Positions 54,567 to 63,959 of a stretch of DNA of 64,000 nt are shown one piece after another. The stretch lies in NCBI RefSeq assembly GCF_001595985.1, contig NZ_LOJJ01000001.1:1-64000 (forward strand), given 5' to 3'. The notes under the pieces were generated by a model, which saw only the letters and a list, made by a program, of their open reading frames with translations, was not told where the DNA came from and ran no database searches. A program made the position numbers and the translations under genes. The stretch comes from Polynucleobacter sinensis (GTDB lineage: Bacteria > Pseudomonadota > Gammaproteobacteria > Burkholderiales > Burkholderiaceae). Each line of letters opens with the position of its first letter. The stretch's first letter is position 1.

Positions 54567-54595
54567 ATTATAGGGTTAATTAATCGCAACAACAA
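54567..54595 (-). promoter_or_regulatory. sigma-70-type promoter of the cox operon
   Basis: On the minus strand TTGTTG (54595-54590) and a perfect TATAAT (54572-54567) are separated by 17 bases, about 90 bases before the coxB start. The 180-base gap upstream of coxB holds no gene; its long leader leaves room for regulation. Confidence 0.6.
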
Positions 54596-54655
54596 ACAGG
54601 ATTAACCAGCACCCTCAATCTTAATAAAGGTTTAAAAGATAGTAAGCACTTACAC

Positions 54656-55456
54656 TTAAGCAGAATCACTCCTAGTCTTACGCTGGATTTGATTTGGATC
54701 AATATAAGCCACATGATCCTTAGCTTTGGCCAGGTGCTTGCCTATGACCCAAGCGTGCCCGTAAACCACCTCTAGAGTTAAATTTTGAGGTAATTTCACT
54801 GAATTGAGCGTTGCTTGATCCACGGGTTTAATCAAATTTAGAGCCTTGGCATCGGTGAGTATGACCTCATCAGACTCATAGCTTAGATTTAAAAACTCCA
54901 TGTCCATCACGGGATCTGAAAAACGCTCTCCTTGCAAAGCATCACCCATATCGTGCATATCCCAAGGGCTGGTTAATTCTTTCAGATGCCCCTGATCAAT
55001 GACTGCAGAACGAAGTTCTTTGCCTGTATCCGGCCCAAGGTAGCTAAAACAAAGTAATCCACCCTCTTTAAGCACTCGCCAGCACTCTTGCAAAAAATGC
55101 TTTGGATCAAGCAAATCCTGCATCAATAAAACACTGAAAATCAAATCAACAGAGCTATCTGGCAGGTTAATCCTGCCCGTTTTTTGGTATTCATCCACCG
55201 ATGCCAAGGATGCCCCTTTAAGTCTGGAGGCCCACAAACGAGAAAGTTTTAATTTCAATACCTCTGGTTTAGATAAACCCATCTCTGGAGCGCAATGAAA
55301 ATAAGCCCTTGGAAAACGCTTCGCCAGAAACCGCGCATGAACCCCTGGAAAATCTGGGATAAGCAAAACATGTCTTGGTTGCAGCTTCACAATATCCAAT
55401 TTTTGCAACATACGGTCTGCAATTTCTGCTTGAAGCCATCTTATTGGTTGGGTCAT
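54656..55456 (-). CDS. BioC-like SAM-dependent methyltransferase
   Basis: A 266-aa methyltransferase whose sequence resembles malonyl-ACP O-methyltransferase BioC (DSSVDLIFSVLLMQDLLDP, WRVLKEGGLLCFSYLGPDT). The first SAM-binding loop is weak: VLLIPDFPGVHARFLAKRF lacks the usual GxGxG. BioC starts biotin synthesis; no other bio genes are nearby. Its start is 23 bases from the divergent comF start, so promoters must overlap coding sequence. Confidence 0.65.
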   Translation of the reverse strand: MTQPIRWLQAEIADRMLQKLDIVKLQPRHVLLIPDFPGVHARFLAKRFPRAYFHCAPEMGLSKPEVLKLKLSRLWASRLKGASLASVDEYQKTGRINLPDSSVDLIFSVLLMQDLLDPKHFLQECWRVLKEGGLLCFSYLGPDTGKELRSAVIDQGHLKELTSPWDMHDMGDALQGERFSDPVMDMEFLNLSYESDEVILTDAKALNLIKPVDQATLNSVKLPQNLTLEVVYGHAWVIGKHLAKAKDHVAYIDPNQIQRKTRSDSA

Positions 55457-55479
55457 TAGCTCAGTATACTCAGCGTCCG

Positions 55480-56223
55480 ATGCAGCTATTTGCGAATTTT
55501 CTACAGGTTATTAGCTCACACATCTTGCCGAGCGCATGCATCTCATGCGAGACATTCCAGCGACATACTGTATGTCCAGCATGCATCAACCTTATCGCTC
55601 AAGAGCAGTTATCAAATTATGAATGCTGCAGACAATGTGGCATCACTCTTCTAGAGCAAGAAATTGCCCTGCTGAGATGTCAAGATTGTGTGAGCAACCC
55701 ACCCTATTTTGATCAAACCTTATGCTTAGATCGCTATGATGGAAGATTACAAAAAGCACTTATTCAGCTCAAATACCAACGGCGCCTTTCTTTCGCACAT
55801 GGACTAAGCCATATCTGGAACAAGCTTGTTGATAAAGATTGTAAAAATTTCAAAGCCGATTACTTATTTCCAGTTCCCCTCAGTCAAGAAAAACTGTGTA
55901 TTCGAGGTTTTAATCAAAGCTGGGAATTGGCCAAAAGAATTAATTGTGGATCTCATATCCAAAAGACTCCTCATATTTTGATGCGGCATCATTATGAACA
56001 TCCTCAGGCTAGAGAAAATCGAGTCAACCGACACAAAGCGATTCATGAAATGTTTTATGTCAACCCGAAATTCCAAGCCGCTTTGCAAGGGCGGACAATC
56101 ATCGTATTTGATGACGTCATGACAAGTGGAGCAACCTTAAATGAGATCGCTCGTATTCTGAAGGACAATGGCGTACATCAAGTCATCAACTGGGTTCTTC
56201 TCAGAACACTTCATCAACGATAA
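55480..56223 (+). CDS. comF: ComF-family phosphoribosyltransferase-like protein
   Basis: A 247-aa protein with an N-terminal zinc ribbon (CISC, CPAC, CRQC, CQDC pairs) and a C-terminal PRTase domain (VFDDVMTSGATLNEIA). ComF is needed for DNA uptake in competent bacteria. The ATG at 55480 is chosen; the longer in-frame extension would lie over the divergent methyltransferase. TrmL follows 11 bases later. Confidence 0.9.
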   Translation: MQLFANFLQVISSHILPSACISCETFQRHTVCPACINLIAQEQLSNYECCRQCGITLLEQEIALLRCQDCVSNPPYFDQTLCLDRYDGRLQKALIQLKYQRRLSFAHGLSHIWNKLVDKDCKNFKADYLFPVPLSQEKLCIRGFNQSWELAKRINCGSHIQKTPHILMRHHYEHPQARENRVNRHKAIHEMFYVNPKFQAALQGRTIIVFDDVMTSGATLNEIARILKDNGVHQVINWVLLRTLHQR

Positions 56224-56234
56224 AGATATGGCAC

Positions 56235-56705
56235 ATGTTTAACATTGTTTTATTTGAACCAGAAATCCCTCCAAATACTGGAAACATTATTCGCTTATGT
56301 GCGAATACAGGCGCAAAACTACATCTCATAGAGCCGCTTGGATTTCCCATGGAGGATGCCAAACTTCGCCGTGCAGGACTGGACTATCACGAGTTTGCAA
56401 AAGTCAAAGTACATTCAAATTGGGCACAATTTCTGGCAAACGAACAGCTCAATCCTGAGCGTATTTTTGCCTTAACTACAAAGGGGTCTGGCAAGTTTCA
56501 TGACGGCATCTACCTACCGGATGATTATTTTATTTTTGGCTCTGAAACCAAAGGCATCACTGATGAGGTCAGAAGCTCGATTCCCACAGCCAATCAAATG
56601 CGCTTAGCAATGCAGGACAACAGTCGCAGCTTAAATCTTTCAAATACTGTCGCGATTGTGGTTTATGAGGCCTGGCGTCAAAATGGACTGGCTGGCGGTA
56701 AATAA
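56235..56705 (+). CDS. trmL: tRNA (cytidine34-2'-O)-methyltransferase
   Basis: A 156-aa SPOUT enzyme that modifies the wobble base of tRNA-Leu. Motifs are FEPEIPPNTGNIIRLCANTG near the N-terminus (about 7-26), FGSETKG and LNLSNTVAIV forming the knotted SAM site. It sits with comF and converges with gpsA. Confidence 0.95.
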   Translation: MFNIVLFEPEIPPNTGNIIRLCANTGAKLHLIEPLGFPMEDAKLRRAGLDYHEFAKVKVHSNWAQFLANEQLNPERIFALTTKGSGKFHDGIYLPDDYFIFGSETKGITDEVRSSIPTANQMRLAMQDNSRSLNLSNTVAIVVYEAWRQNGLAGGK

Positions 56706-56712
56706 GGCCAGA

Positions 56713-57735
56713 TTAAGTCTCAACTTTGGGATCGCGACCCATCAATTTCTTGACGGCCTCTTTAGGCGCGAGTTTTCCTGACAAGACATCACACATCATT
56801 GCAGTAATTGGCATCTCAACTTTCAAGCGATCAGCCAGACTGCTAACAGCAGATGCACATAAAACACCTTCGGCCACATGTCCTAAGCCGCCCAAAACAT
56901 CTGGCAAAGATTTGCCTGCAGCCAAAGCAAGGCCAACACGACGATTGCGAGAAAGATCGCCAGTGGCAGTCAAAATTAAGTCGCCAACACCCGTTAAACC
57001 CATACAGGTTTCAGGTCTGCCGCCTGCTGCCTTCACTAAGCGCATCATTTCAGCAAGGCCACGGGTCAAAACAGCAGCGCGTGCATTGAGACCAAGATCC
57101 AAGCCATCGCCGATACCAGCGGCGATGGCCAAAACATTTTTAATGGCACCGCCTAGCTCAACACCAATCAAATCATCACTGGCGTAGATGCGCATATTGC
57201 CGTGGTGGAAAGCGTTCTGCACAATGTCGCACAAAGCACTTGATTTACTTGCAACGGTTAATGCACAGGGCATACCATTGCCTACCTCTTGCGCAAAACT
57301 AGGTCCAGATAAAGCGCCATAGGAGTGAAATAAGCCATGACTATGCAACTTGTGTTCGCGCTCTACTACTTGATGAGGCAACAAAGTTGTCACAGGCTCT
57401 AAGCCCTTGCATAGCCAAACAATATTGAGTGGATGTTTGGCAAGACGTAATACATTGGCAATAGTCTCAGATAACCCCGACATCGGAGTGGCAATCACAA
57501 GAAGATCCGCTGGCGAAAGGCGCTCAATTGCATGCTCAAAGCTAGCCTCTAACTTCAAACTCTTGGGTAAAGCAACGCCCGGCAAATACGCAGAATTCTC
57601 ACCCGTATTTTTAATTTCCTCTAACTGCTGAGAATTACGAGACCACAAACAAACATCACCCTCCTGAAGATGGCGCGCAGCCTGCGCAGCCATAGCAGTA
57701 CCCCAGGATCCAGCTCCAAGCAGCGTCACTTTCAT
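56713..57735 (-). CDS. gpsA: glycerol-3-phosphate dehydrogenase (NAD(P)+)
   Basis: A 340-aa enzyme making sn-glycerol 3-phosphate for phospholipids. The NAD-binding motif is LLGAGSWGTAMA (4-15), and the substrate domain has the Lys of GGAIKNVLAIAAG and the NARAAVLTRGL segment. It ends the rhodanese-grxC-secB-gpsA operon, the usual order in betaproteobacteria. Confidence 0.96.
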   Translation of the reverse strand: MKVTLLGAGSWGTAMAAQAARHLQEGDVCLWSRNSQQLEEIKNTGENSAYLPGVALPKSLKLEASFEHAIERLSPADLLVIATPMSGLSETIANVLRLAKHPLNIVWLCKGLEPVTTLLPHQVVEREHKLHSHGLFHSYGALSGPSFAQEVGNGMPCALTVASKSSALCDIVQNAFHHGNMRIYASDDLIGVELGGAIKNVLAIAAGIGDGLDLGLNARAAVLTRGLAEMMRLVKAAGGRPETCMGLTGVGDLILTATGDLSRNRRVGLALAAGKSLPDVLGGLGHVAEGVLCASAVSSLADRLKVEMPITAMMCDVLSGKLAPKEAVKKLMGRDPKVET

Positions 57736-57759
57736 GATCTGTGGGCCTTTCGTGCAGAG

Positions 57760-58263
57760 TTAGTTAGGAAGAGTTCCCTTACTTTCCTGGACAGCAGCTT
57801 GCTGCGCTTGCATGATGCGGTGCTCATACATGCCATGGAAATTAATTTCGTTCAGATGAATTGGCTGGAAACCAGCACGACTGATGGTGTCGGCAATATT
57901 CGAGCGCAAATAAGGGTACAGAATTGTTGGGCACGCAATACCCAACATTGGGTCGATTTGCTCAGGCGGAATATTGCTAAATTCAAAAATACCCGCTTGC
58001 TTAGCCTCAACTAAAAAGAGTGTCTTGCCCTCAACTCTTGCAGTTACTGTGGCGATTAGAGCGACTTCAAAAATTTCATCACTCAAGCGTGTCACCGCAA
58101 CATCTACCTCAACCTCTATTTGAGGCTCAGCTGGAATTAAGAGAATCTGAGGGGCATTAGGCTGCTCTAAAGATAAATCTTTGAGGTAAATGCGTTGAAT
58201 CCGAAACCCAGGTTCTTTAGAGTTATCAACACCATCCGCATTTGAATTGGCTTGTTCAGTCAT
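57760..58263 (-). CDS. secB: protein-export chaperone SecB
   Basis: A 167-aa tetrameric chaperone that keeps precursors unfolded for SecA. Motifs are [18 protein letters not shown] and [19 protein letters not shown] longer N-terminus (about 20 residues) precedes the core, as in other betaproteobacteria. Confidence 0.96.
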   Translation of the reverse strand: MTEQANSNADGVDNSKEPGFRIQRIYLKDLSLEQPNAPQILLIPAEPQIEVEVDVAVTRLSDEIFEVALIATVTARVEGKTLFLVEAKQAGIFEFSNIPPEQIDPMLGIACPTILYPYLRSNIADTISRAGFQPIHLNEINFHGMYEHRIMQAQQAAVQESKGTLPN

Positions 58264-58285
58264 AGCAAACTTTCTGATTAAATTT

Positions 58286-58540
58286 TTAAGCTAATAGCAA
58301 ATCGAGTTGGCCGGCGCGATCTAATGCCGCTAAATCGTCATAACCACCAACATGCGTTTCGCCAATATAAATTTGAGGAACCGTACGGCGTCCAGTACGA
58401 GTCATCATGATTTCACGCTGAGCAGGATCTCGGTCAATCAAGATTTTTTCTAGGTTGGTCACACCCTTTTTTTGCAAAAGTTTTTCTGCCATGACGCAAT
58501 AAGGGCAGACTTGAGTGCTGTACATGATTACTTGAGGCAT
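58286..58540 (-). CDS. grxC: glutaredoxin 3
   Basis: An 84-aa glutaredoxin with the dithiol site CPYC (Cys12, Cys15), the TVPQIYI cis-proline loop and GGYDDL glutathione-binding motif. It reduces disulfides and glutathione adducts. Its gene lies between rhodanese and secB on one operon. Confidence 0.95.
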   Translation of the reverse strand: MPQVIMYSTQVCPYCVMAEKLLQKKGVTNLEKILIDRDPAQREIMMTRTGRRTVPQIYIGETHVGGYDDLAALDRAGQLDLLLA

Positions 58541-58553
58541 TTTGCTCGCTCGA

Positions 58554-58970
58554 TTATTTAACTAAGGGAAGGGCTGCTGCCTGCCAGGCCTGAACACCGC
58601 CCTCTAAGATGCCAACATCGGCAAATCCTAGTTTTTGGGCTTCGGCAAGCGCTTTACGGGAGCTAGCCCCTGTTTCGCAAACCAAAATCAATGGATTTTT
58701 TCGGTCTAGTTTGAGCTTTTCAACCCCAGATGCAATCTGGGCTGAGGGTAGATGTTTAGCACCTGGTAGATGGCCAGTTTTAAATGCCGCTTCTGGACGA
58801 AGATCCAAAACAGCTGCTTTACGGCGATTTATCCAAATAGTCGCTTCGGTGGGCGATAAGCCCTTTCCGCTAATAAGCGTAGATAATGTAGGTAGGAAAA
58901 GCGCTAGGCCCGAAACTAACAAGAGGGCGATAAGCGCTAAATTATCAATTTGCGTGAGAAAGTTCATCAC
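58554..58970 (-). CDS. membrane-anchored rhodanese domain protein
   Basis: A 138-aa protein with an N-terminal helix (about 11-30) and a rhodanese domain. The active-site loop is CETGASSRKA and the CH2 motif DLRPEAAFKTGHLPGA. It is at the head of the grxC-secB-gpsA operon and divergent from gpmA with 19 bases between starts. It is distinct from the soluble rhodanese at 770-1150. Confidence 0.9.
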   Translation of the reverse strand: MMNFLTQIDNLALIALLLVSGLALFLPTLSTLISGKGLSPTEATIWINRRKAAVLDLRPEAAFKTGHLPGAKHLPSAQIASGVEKLKLDRKNPLILVCETGASSRKALAEAQKLGFADVGILEGGVQAWQAAALPLVK

Positions 58971-58989
58971 CGGATTATAGAATGGCTCT

Positions 58990-59679
58990 ATGAAACAACT
59001 TGTCCTTATTCGTCATGGCGAATCCGCCTGGAACCTCGAAAACCGCTTCACTGGCTGGGCGGATGTTGACTTAACCCCAAAAGGCACCGAACAAGCGCTT
59101 ACCGCAGGTGAAAACCTTCGAAAAGCAGGTTATGAATTTGATATAGCCTATACCTCTGTTCTGAGAAGGGCAATTCGAACCCTTTGGCATGTGCAAGACA
59201 CCATGGATTTAATGTGGCTCCCCGTTGTGCATAGCTGGAGACTCAATGAACGTCACTATGGCGCTTTAACCGGACTAAATAAGGCGGAGACTGCCGCGCA
59301 ATACGGAGATGCGCAAGTTCACATTTGGCGTCGCTCTTATGATGTACGCCCACCATTGCTAGAGCCGGGTGATGAGCGCAACCCTCAAAATGATCGCCGC
59401 TATGAAAAACTGAGCGCATCCGACATCCCTTTGGGTGAGTGCTTAAAAGATAATGTGGAGCGCGTACTCCCTTTATGGAATGAATCTATTGCACCAGCAC
59501 TCAAAGCTGGTAAGCGCGTTTTACTAGTAGCCCATGGAAACAGTATTCGCTCACTCATTAAATATTTAGATCAAGTTTCTGATGAGGACATCATGGAAAT
59601 TAATGTTCCCAATGGAGTGCCGCTTGTTTATGAGCTTGATGACAACCTCAAACCCATTCAACACTTTTACTTGGATTAG
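58990..59679 (+). CDS. gpmA: 2,3-bisphosphoglycerate-dependent phosphoglycerate mutase
   Basis: A 229-aa glycolytic enzyme interconverting 3- and 2-phosphoglycerate. The phosphorylated His is in [10 protein letters not shown] (His9), and [12 protein letters not shown] carries the second active-site His. It is followed by ctpA after 14 bases. Confidence 0.96.
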   Translation: MKQLVLIRHGESAWNLENRFTGWADVDLTPKGTEQALTAGENLRKAGYEFDIAYTSVLRRAIRTLWHVQDTMDLMWLPVVHSWRLNERHYGALTGLNKAETAAQYGDAQVHIWRRSYDVRPPLLEPGDERNPQNDRRYEKLSASDIPLGECLKDNVERVLPLWNESIAPALKAGKRVLLVAHGNSIRSLIKYLDQVSDEDIMEINVPNGVPLVYELDDNLKPIQHFYLD

Positions 59680-59693
59680 GGCAAAAGCAAAAC

Positions 59694-61127
59694 ATGCGCA
59701 TATTTTTTAAGAATTTTGCCCTAGTCGCTGTTGGCTTAATCGCCGGGGTTGCCGCAACCATTCAGTTATCGGCGACCGCCCAGCAAGGCTCCACGCTGCC
59801 TTTAGATGAGCTTCGTACTCTATCAAATGTCTTTGCGCAAATTAAGCGCGAGTATGTTGAACCCATTGAAGACAAACAGCTACTCACTGACGCGGTTAAG
59901 GGAATGGTGAGCAGCCTTGATCCGCACTCCACTTATTTGGATAAAAAAGACTTCTCAGAGATGCAAGAGCAGACTACTGGTAAGTTTGCTGGTCTTGGCA
60001 TTGAGATCACCTCCGAAGATGGCGTGGTCAAGGTGTTAAACCCGATTGAAGATAGTCCCGCAGCACGTGCCGGTCTTCAAGCTGGTGACCTCATCACTCG
60101 CTTAGATGACAAACCCGTTCGTGGCATGTCCTTAGATAAGGCTGTGCGCACAATGCGTGGCGCACCGGGAACAAAAATTACTCTGACCGTATTCCGTAAG
60201 AGCGAAGAACGCAGTTTTCCAGTCACCATTACTCGCGCTGAAATCAAGGTCCAATCAGTAAAAGCCAAAATCCTAGATAAAGATATTGCGTGGGTACGAG
60301 TCACGAGCTTTCAAGAGCGCACCGTACCCGATCTCGCTAAAAAATTAACTGATCTAGCAAATCAAGATCCTAATCTCAAGGGTGTAATTCTTGACTTACG
60401 AAATAATGGTGGCGGCTTACTGCAAGGAGCTGTAGGAGTTGCGGCAGCCTTCTTACCTGCTGATGCGGTAATCGTTTCCACTAAAGGTCAAACGCCCGAC
60501 TCCAAACAAGTATTTAATGCTACGCCAGCAATGTATCGCCTGAGCGAGCCGGGAGACCCTTTGGCAGGAGTTCCTGCAATTTTTAAAAAACTCCCTATGG
60601 TTGTTTTAGTAAATGCCTACTCGGCATCTGCATCTGAAATTGTTGCCGGAGCATTACAAGACTACAAGCGCGCTACGATTATTGGCAAGACTACCTTCGG
60701 CAAGGGTTCTGTGCAAACCGTACGCCCCCTCACTAATGATTCGGCCCTAAAAATTACTACCGCGTATTACTACACACCTACAGGTAGATCTATTCAAGCC
60801 TATGGCATTAAACCGGATATTGCAGTGGATCAAAATAAAGATGGTGATCCTGATGACGTTTTAATTACCCGCGAAATTGACAGTGAAAAGCATTTACGTA
60901 ACAAGCAGTCTTCAGAAGAAAAACTGATTGCTGATCGCGAAAAACGTCGTCTTGAAGAGCTACAGCGCATTGAAGAAAAAAATGCCAAGAAGACCCCTGA
61001 AGAGAAAGAAAAAGACAAGGCCAAAAAACCTGTTGAGCTTGGAAGCGCTGATGACTTCATGCTTTCTCAGGCGGTAGCATTTATTAATGGCGATCCTGTG
61101 AAACGCTCAGCATCAAAGCTCGAGTAA
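59694..61127 (+). CDS. ctpA: carboxy-terminal processing protease (S41)
   Basis: A 477-aa exported protease. The N-terminus is a signal peptide or anchor (about 7-28), followed by a PDZ domain (about 95-170) and the S41 catalytic domain with the serine in NAYSASASEIVAG (residues 307-319) and Lys337 in TTFGKGSVQT. The C-terminus is a charged coil rich in Lys and Glu. It trims periplasmic proteins and cell-wall hydrolases. Confidence 0.94.
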   Translation: MRIFFKNFALVAVGLIAGVAATIQLSATAQQGSTLPLDELRTLSNVFAQIKREYVEPIEDKQLLTDAVKGMVSSLDPHSTYLDKKDFSEMQEQTTGKFAGLGIEITSEDGVVKVLNPIEDSPAARAGLQAGDLITRLDDKPVRGMSLDKAVRTMRGAPGTKITLTVFRKSEERSFPVTITRAEIKVQSVKAKILDKDIAWVRVTSFQERTVPDLAKKLTDLANQDPNLKGVILDLRNNGGGLLQGAVGVAAAFLPADAVIVSTKGQTPDSKQVFNATPAMYRLSEPGDPLAGVPAIFKKLPMVVLVNAYSASASEIVAGALQDYKRATIIGKTTFGKGSVQTVRPLTNDSALKITTAYYYTPTGRSIQAYGIKPDIAVDQNKDGDPDDVLITREIDSEKHLRNKQSSEEKLIADREKRRLEELQRIEEKNAKKTPEEKEKDKAKKPVELGSADDFMLSQAVAFINGDPVKRSASKLE

Positions 61128-61152
61128 TCCTCTCGAGCCTGATGATTTGTTT

Positions 61153-61908
61153 ATGAATGACGAGCAATTACTTCGCTACTCGAGGCATTTACTCTTAGAA
61201 GAAATTGATGTTGAGGGGCAAGAAAAGCTTTTAAGCTCTCATGTGCTCGTCATTGGTGCTGGCGGCCTCGGTAGTGCCGCCGCACCATACCTCGCGGCCG
61301 CAGGAATAGGAAAAATCACTTTGCTTGACCATGACCAAGTTGATCTCACCAACTTGCAGCGTCAAATCATGCATAGCCAGAACTCCATTGGTAAAAGCAA
61401 GGTGGAATCAGGCAAACAATTTCTGCAAAATATGAATCCCATGCTTGAAGTAAACGGTATCGAAAGCAAGGCAACAAAAGCACTTTTAGACTCTCTTTTG
61501 CCAAGCGTTGATATCGTTTTAGACTGCACTGATAATTATGCAAGTCGCCAATTAATTAATTTCGCCTGCTTTGATCATGGTGTGCCATTAGTTTCAGGAT
61601 CAGCATTAAGGTTTGATGGGCAGCTAAACGTGTTTGATTTTTCTAACCCATCATCCCCCTGCTATGCCTGCCTCTTCTCCCCAGAAGAACAATTTGAAGA
61701 AGTGAGTTGCTCCAGCATGGGCATCTTTTCCCCACTCGTTGGCATTATTGGGGCTATGCAAGCTGCTCAAGCCTTACAACTACTGATTGGCTTCGGTCAG
61801 CCTATGATTGGCAGAATGATTCTTTGGAATGCGCTCAATACTCAGCTCAACGAGATTCGTATTTCCAAGAATCCTGAATGCGCGATTTGTGGGAAACACG
61901 CAAAGTAA
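61153..61908 (+). CDS. moeB: MoeB/ThiF-family adenylyltransferase
   Basis: A 251-aa E1-like enzyme that adenylates the C-terminal Gly of MoaD or ThiS. The nucleotide-binding site is GAGGLGSAAAPYLAAAG with DHDQVDLTNLQRQ, and zinc is bound by CYAC and CAIC pairs. The ATG at 61153 is chosen over a TTG six bases upstream. Whether it serves molybdopterin or thiamine synthesis (or both) cannot be told. Confidence 0.88.
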   Translation: MNDEQLLRYSRHLLLEEIDVEGQEKLLSSHVLVIGAGGLGSAAAPYLAAAGIGKITLLDHDQVDLTNLQRQIMHSQNSIGKSKVESGKQFLQNMNPMLEVNGIESKATKALLDSLLPSVDIVLDCTDNYASRQLINFACFDHGVPLVSGSALRFDGQLNVFDFSNPSSPCYACLFSPEEQFEEVSCSSMGIFSPLVGIIGAMQAAQALQLLIGFGQPMIGRMILWNALNTQLNEIRISKNPECAICGKHAK

Positions 61909-61927
61909 TACTCGTAGCAAAAATATA

Positions 61928-63679
61928 CTAAGCGAGCAATTGATCAAGCGCCCGAGCTTGATCTTCAGGCTCAATCGCCTGCAACACCGCTCCAATGCGT
62001 GACTTTAACAATCCAACATCCGCCTTGAGAATCTCACGCTTGACTAACAAAAGCTGACTAAAGTGCATTGAGAAATCCGTCAATCCAAGTCCCAACAATA
62101 ATCTCGTCATCGTAGGGTCGCCTGCCATCTCTCCGCAAACCGCCACTGGAATATTGGCGCGCTTAGCCTGATCAATAATATTGAACAATAAATTCAAAAT
62201 TGCGGGATGTAATGGGTCATAGAGGTGAGCAACAGCATGATCCGCACGGTCAATTGCTAATGTGTACTGAATTAAATCATTCGTACCGATTGATAAAAAA
62301 TCAAACCGATTAATAAACAAGGGCAATACCAAAGCAGCCGCCGGAATTTCAATCATGGCACCCACTTGAATATTGGGATTAAAAGCCTGACCACGTTGAT
62401 GTAATTGATGCTTTGCTTTCTCAATCAAGCGCAATGTTTCATCAATCTCTTTCACATGCGCTAGCATCGGAATCATGATGCGCGCTTGGCCATAAGCAGA
62501 TGCCCTTAAGATAGCGCGCAATTGAGTTAAGAAAATTTCTGGCTCAGTCAACGACCAGCGAATGGCTCGCAAACCCAAAGGAGATGTACCTGTTTGCGAT
62601 ATATCGGAGCCTGAGCCTAGGGCTTTATCAGCACCCACATCAATAGTCCGAATATTGACCGGCAGACCATGCATCAGGTCAACTACACGGCGGTACTCCC
62701 GGAATTGCTGCTCTTCATCTGGAAGTGCTTGATTACGATCCATAAACAAGAACTCGGAGCGAAATAATCCAACTCCAATTGCGCCTAGGTCGACTGCTTG
62801 TGTCGCATCTTCTGGCAATTCAATATTCGCCAAGAGCTCAATAGAAACATCATCTACAGTGGTAGTACGAGAATGCTTCAGCTCTTGTAACTTACGTGTC
62901 TCTTCAATCGCTTTTGCTTGAAGCAAACGATACTCTGAGAGTAATTGCTCATCGGGAGCAACTACCACTACACCATGCTCGCCATCAATTACAAGCCAGT
63001 CGCCATGACGAATCATTTCACTGGCATGCCGCACGCCGACTACTGCCGGAATTTCCATACTGCGTGCAACGATTGCGGTATGAGAAGTTTTACCACCCAA
63101 GTCGGTAACAAAGCCTGTAAAAGCATGCTCCTTAAAGCGCAACATATCGTGGGGCGCAATGTCATGAGCCACAATAATCGCATCAACCCCTACATCACTT
63201 GGCGATAGAAGTTCAGATTCTTCGATCGTATCTTTCTTTTGCGCATTGAGCGCTTTAAGCACGCGCTCAGCTACCTGTCGAATATCATTAGCACGCTCTT
63301 TAAGATAGGCATCTTCAATTTCAGCAAACTGCTCGAGCAGATCATTAAGCTCCGTAGTCAATGCCCAGGCAGCATTCAAGCGCTGTGCGCGAATGAGCTT
63401 AAGGGGTTTCTCAGCCAAAGCAGGATCTGCCAAGATCATGCCATGCACATCCAAGAAAGCGCCCATTTCTTGTGGGGCATCTTTAGGCAAACCTTGTCGT
63501 AGCTGCGCTAGCTCAAGGCGAACTTGCTCGAATGCATCTAGTAATTTTTTTGCCTCAAGCTCTTCTTTGCCAGATTCAATTAAATAATGGCTTACTTCCA
63601 ATGCTGCGCGCGAAATCAGTACCGCCTTGCCGATGGCAATGCCTTTGGATACTGGGATTCCATGCAAAGCAAAGGTCAT
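61928..63679 (-). CDS. ptsI: PTS enzyme I
   Basis: A 583-aa phosphoenolpyruvate:HPr phosphotransferase. The phosphorylated His is in GGKTSHTAIVARS, and the PEP-binding C-domain has RTIDVGADK, GTNDLIQYT and AVCGEMAGD. With HPr and EIIA-Ntr in the window it forms a phosphorelay. No sugar EIIB/C is present, so the role is likely regulatory. Confidence 0.95.
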   Translation of the reverse strand: MTFALHGIPVSKGIAIGKAVLISRAALEVSHYLIESGKEELEAKKLLDAFEQVRLELAQLRQGLPKDAPQEMGAFLDVHGMILADPALAEKPLKLIRAQRLNAAWALTTELNDLLEQFAEIEDAYLKERANDIRQVAERVLKALNAQKKDTIEESELLSPSDVGVDAIIVAHDIAPHDMLRFKEHAFTGFVTDLGGKTSHTAIVARSMEIPAVVGVRHASEMIRHGDWLVIDGEHGVVVVAPDEQLLSEYRLLQAKAIEETRKLQELKHSRTTTVDDVSIELLANIELPEDATQAVDLGAIGVGLFRSEFLFMDRNQALPDEEQQFREYRRVVDLMHGLPVNIRTIDVGADKALGSGSDISQTGTSPLGLRAIRWSLTEPEIFLTQLRAILRASAYGQARIMIPMLAHVKEIDETLRLIEKAKHQLHQRGQAFNPNIQVGAMIEIPAAALVLPLFINRFDFLSIGTNDLIQYTLAIDRADHAVAHLYDPLHPAILNLLFNIIDQAKRANIPVAVCGEMAGDPTMTRLLLGLGLTDFSMHFSQLLLVKREILKADVGLLKSRIGAVLQAIEPEDQARALDQLLA

Positions 63680-63681
63680 TC

Positions 63682-63951
63682 TTATTCACCCTCACCGAAT
63701 CGATCATTAATCAAATCAGTCAAGGCTTTCATTGCCTCATCTGCTTTTTCACCAACGGTCTCAAGCGTCACTGTGCTACCCATTCCAGCGGCAAGCATCA
63801 TCACCCCCATAATACTTTTAGCATTGATTTGACGGCCGTTGCGGGACAAAAAGATTTCACAGGGAAACTCTGCGGCAAGTTGTGAGAGCTTGGCAGAAGC
63901 GCGAGCATGTAAACCTAACTTATTAATGATTTCTATTTCAGCAACTGGCAT
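63682..63951 (-). CDS. ptsH: HPr phosphocarrier protein
   Basis: An 89-aa HPr-fold protein with His15 (NKLGLHARASAK) phosphorylated by enzyme I and Ser46 (INAKSIMGVM) the target of HPr kinase. Both sites are present, so it can answer both to PEP and to HprK (30605-31591). It is two bases upstream of ptsI. Confidence 0.95.
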   Translation of the reverse strand: MPVAEIEIINKLGLHARASAKLSQLAAEFPCEIFLSRNGRQINAKSIMGVMMLAAGMGSTVTLETVGEKADEAMKALTDLINDRFGEGE

Positions 63952-63959
63952 AACCCACC

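Noticed and set aside
56726..57187. 153-aa plus-strand ORF opposite gpsA
   Set aside because: Low-complexity Pro/Ser/Lys-rich translation of the complement of a conserved gene; no start signal.
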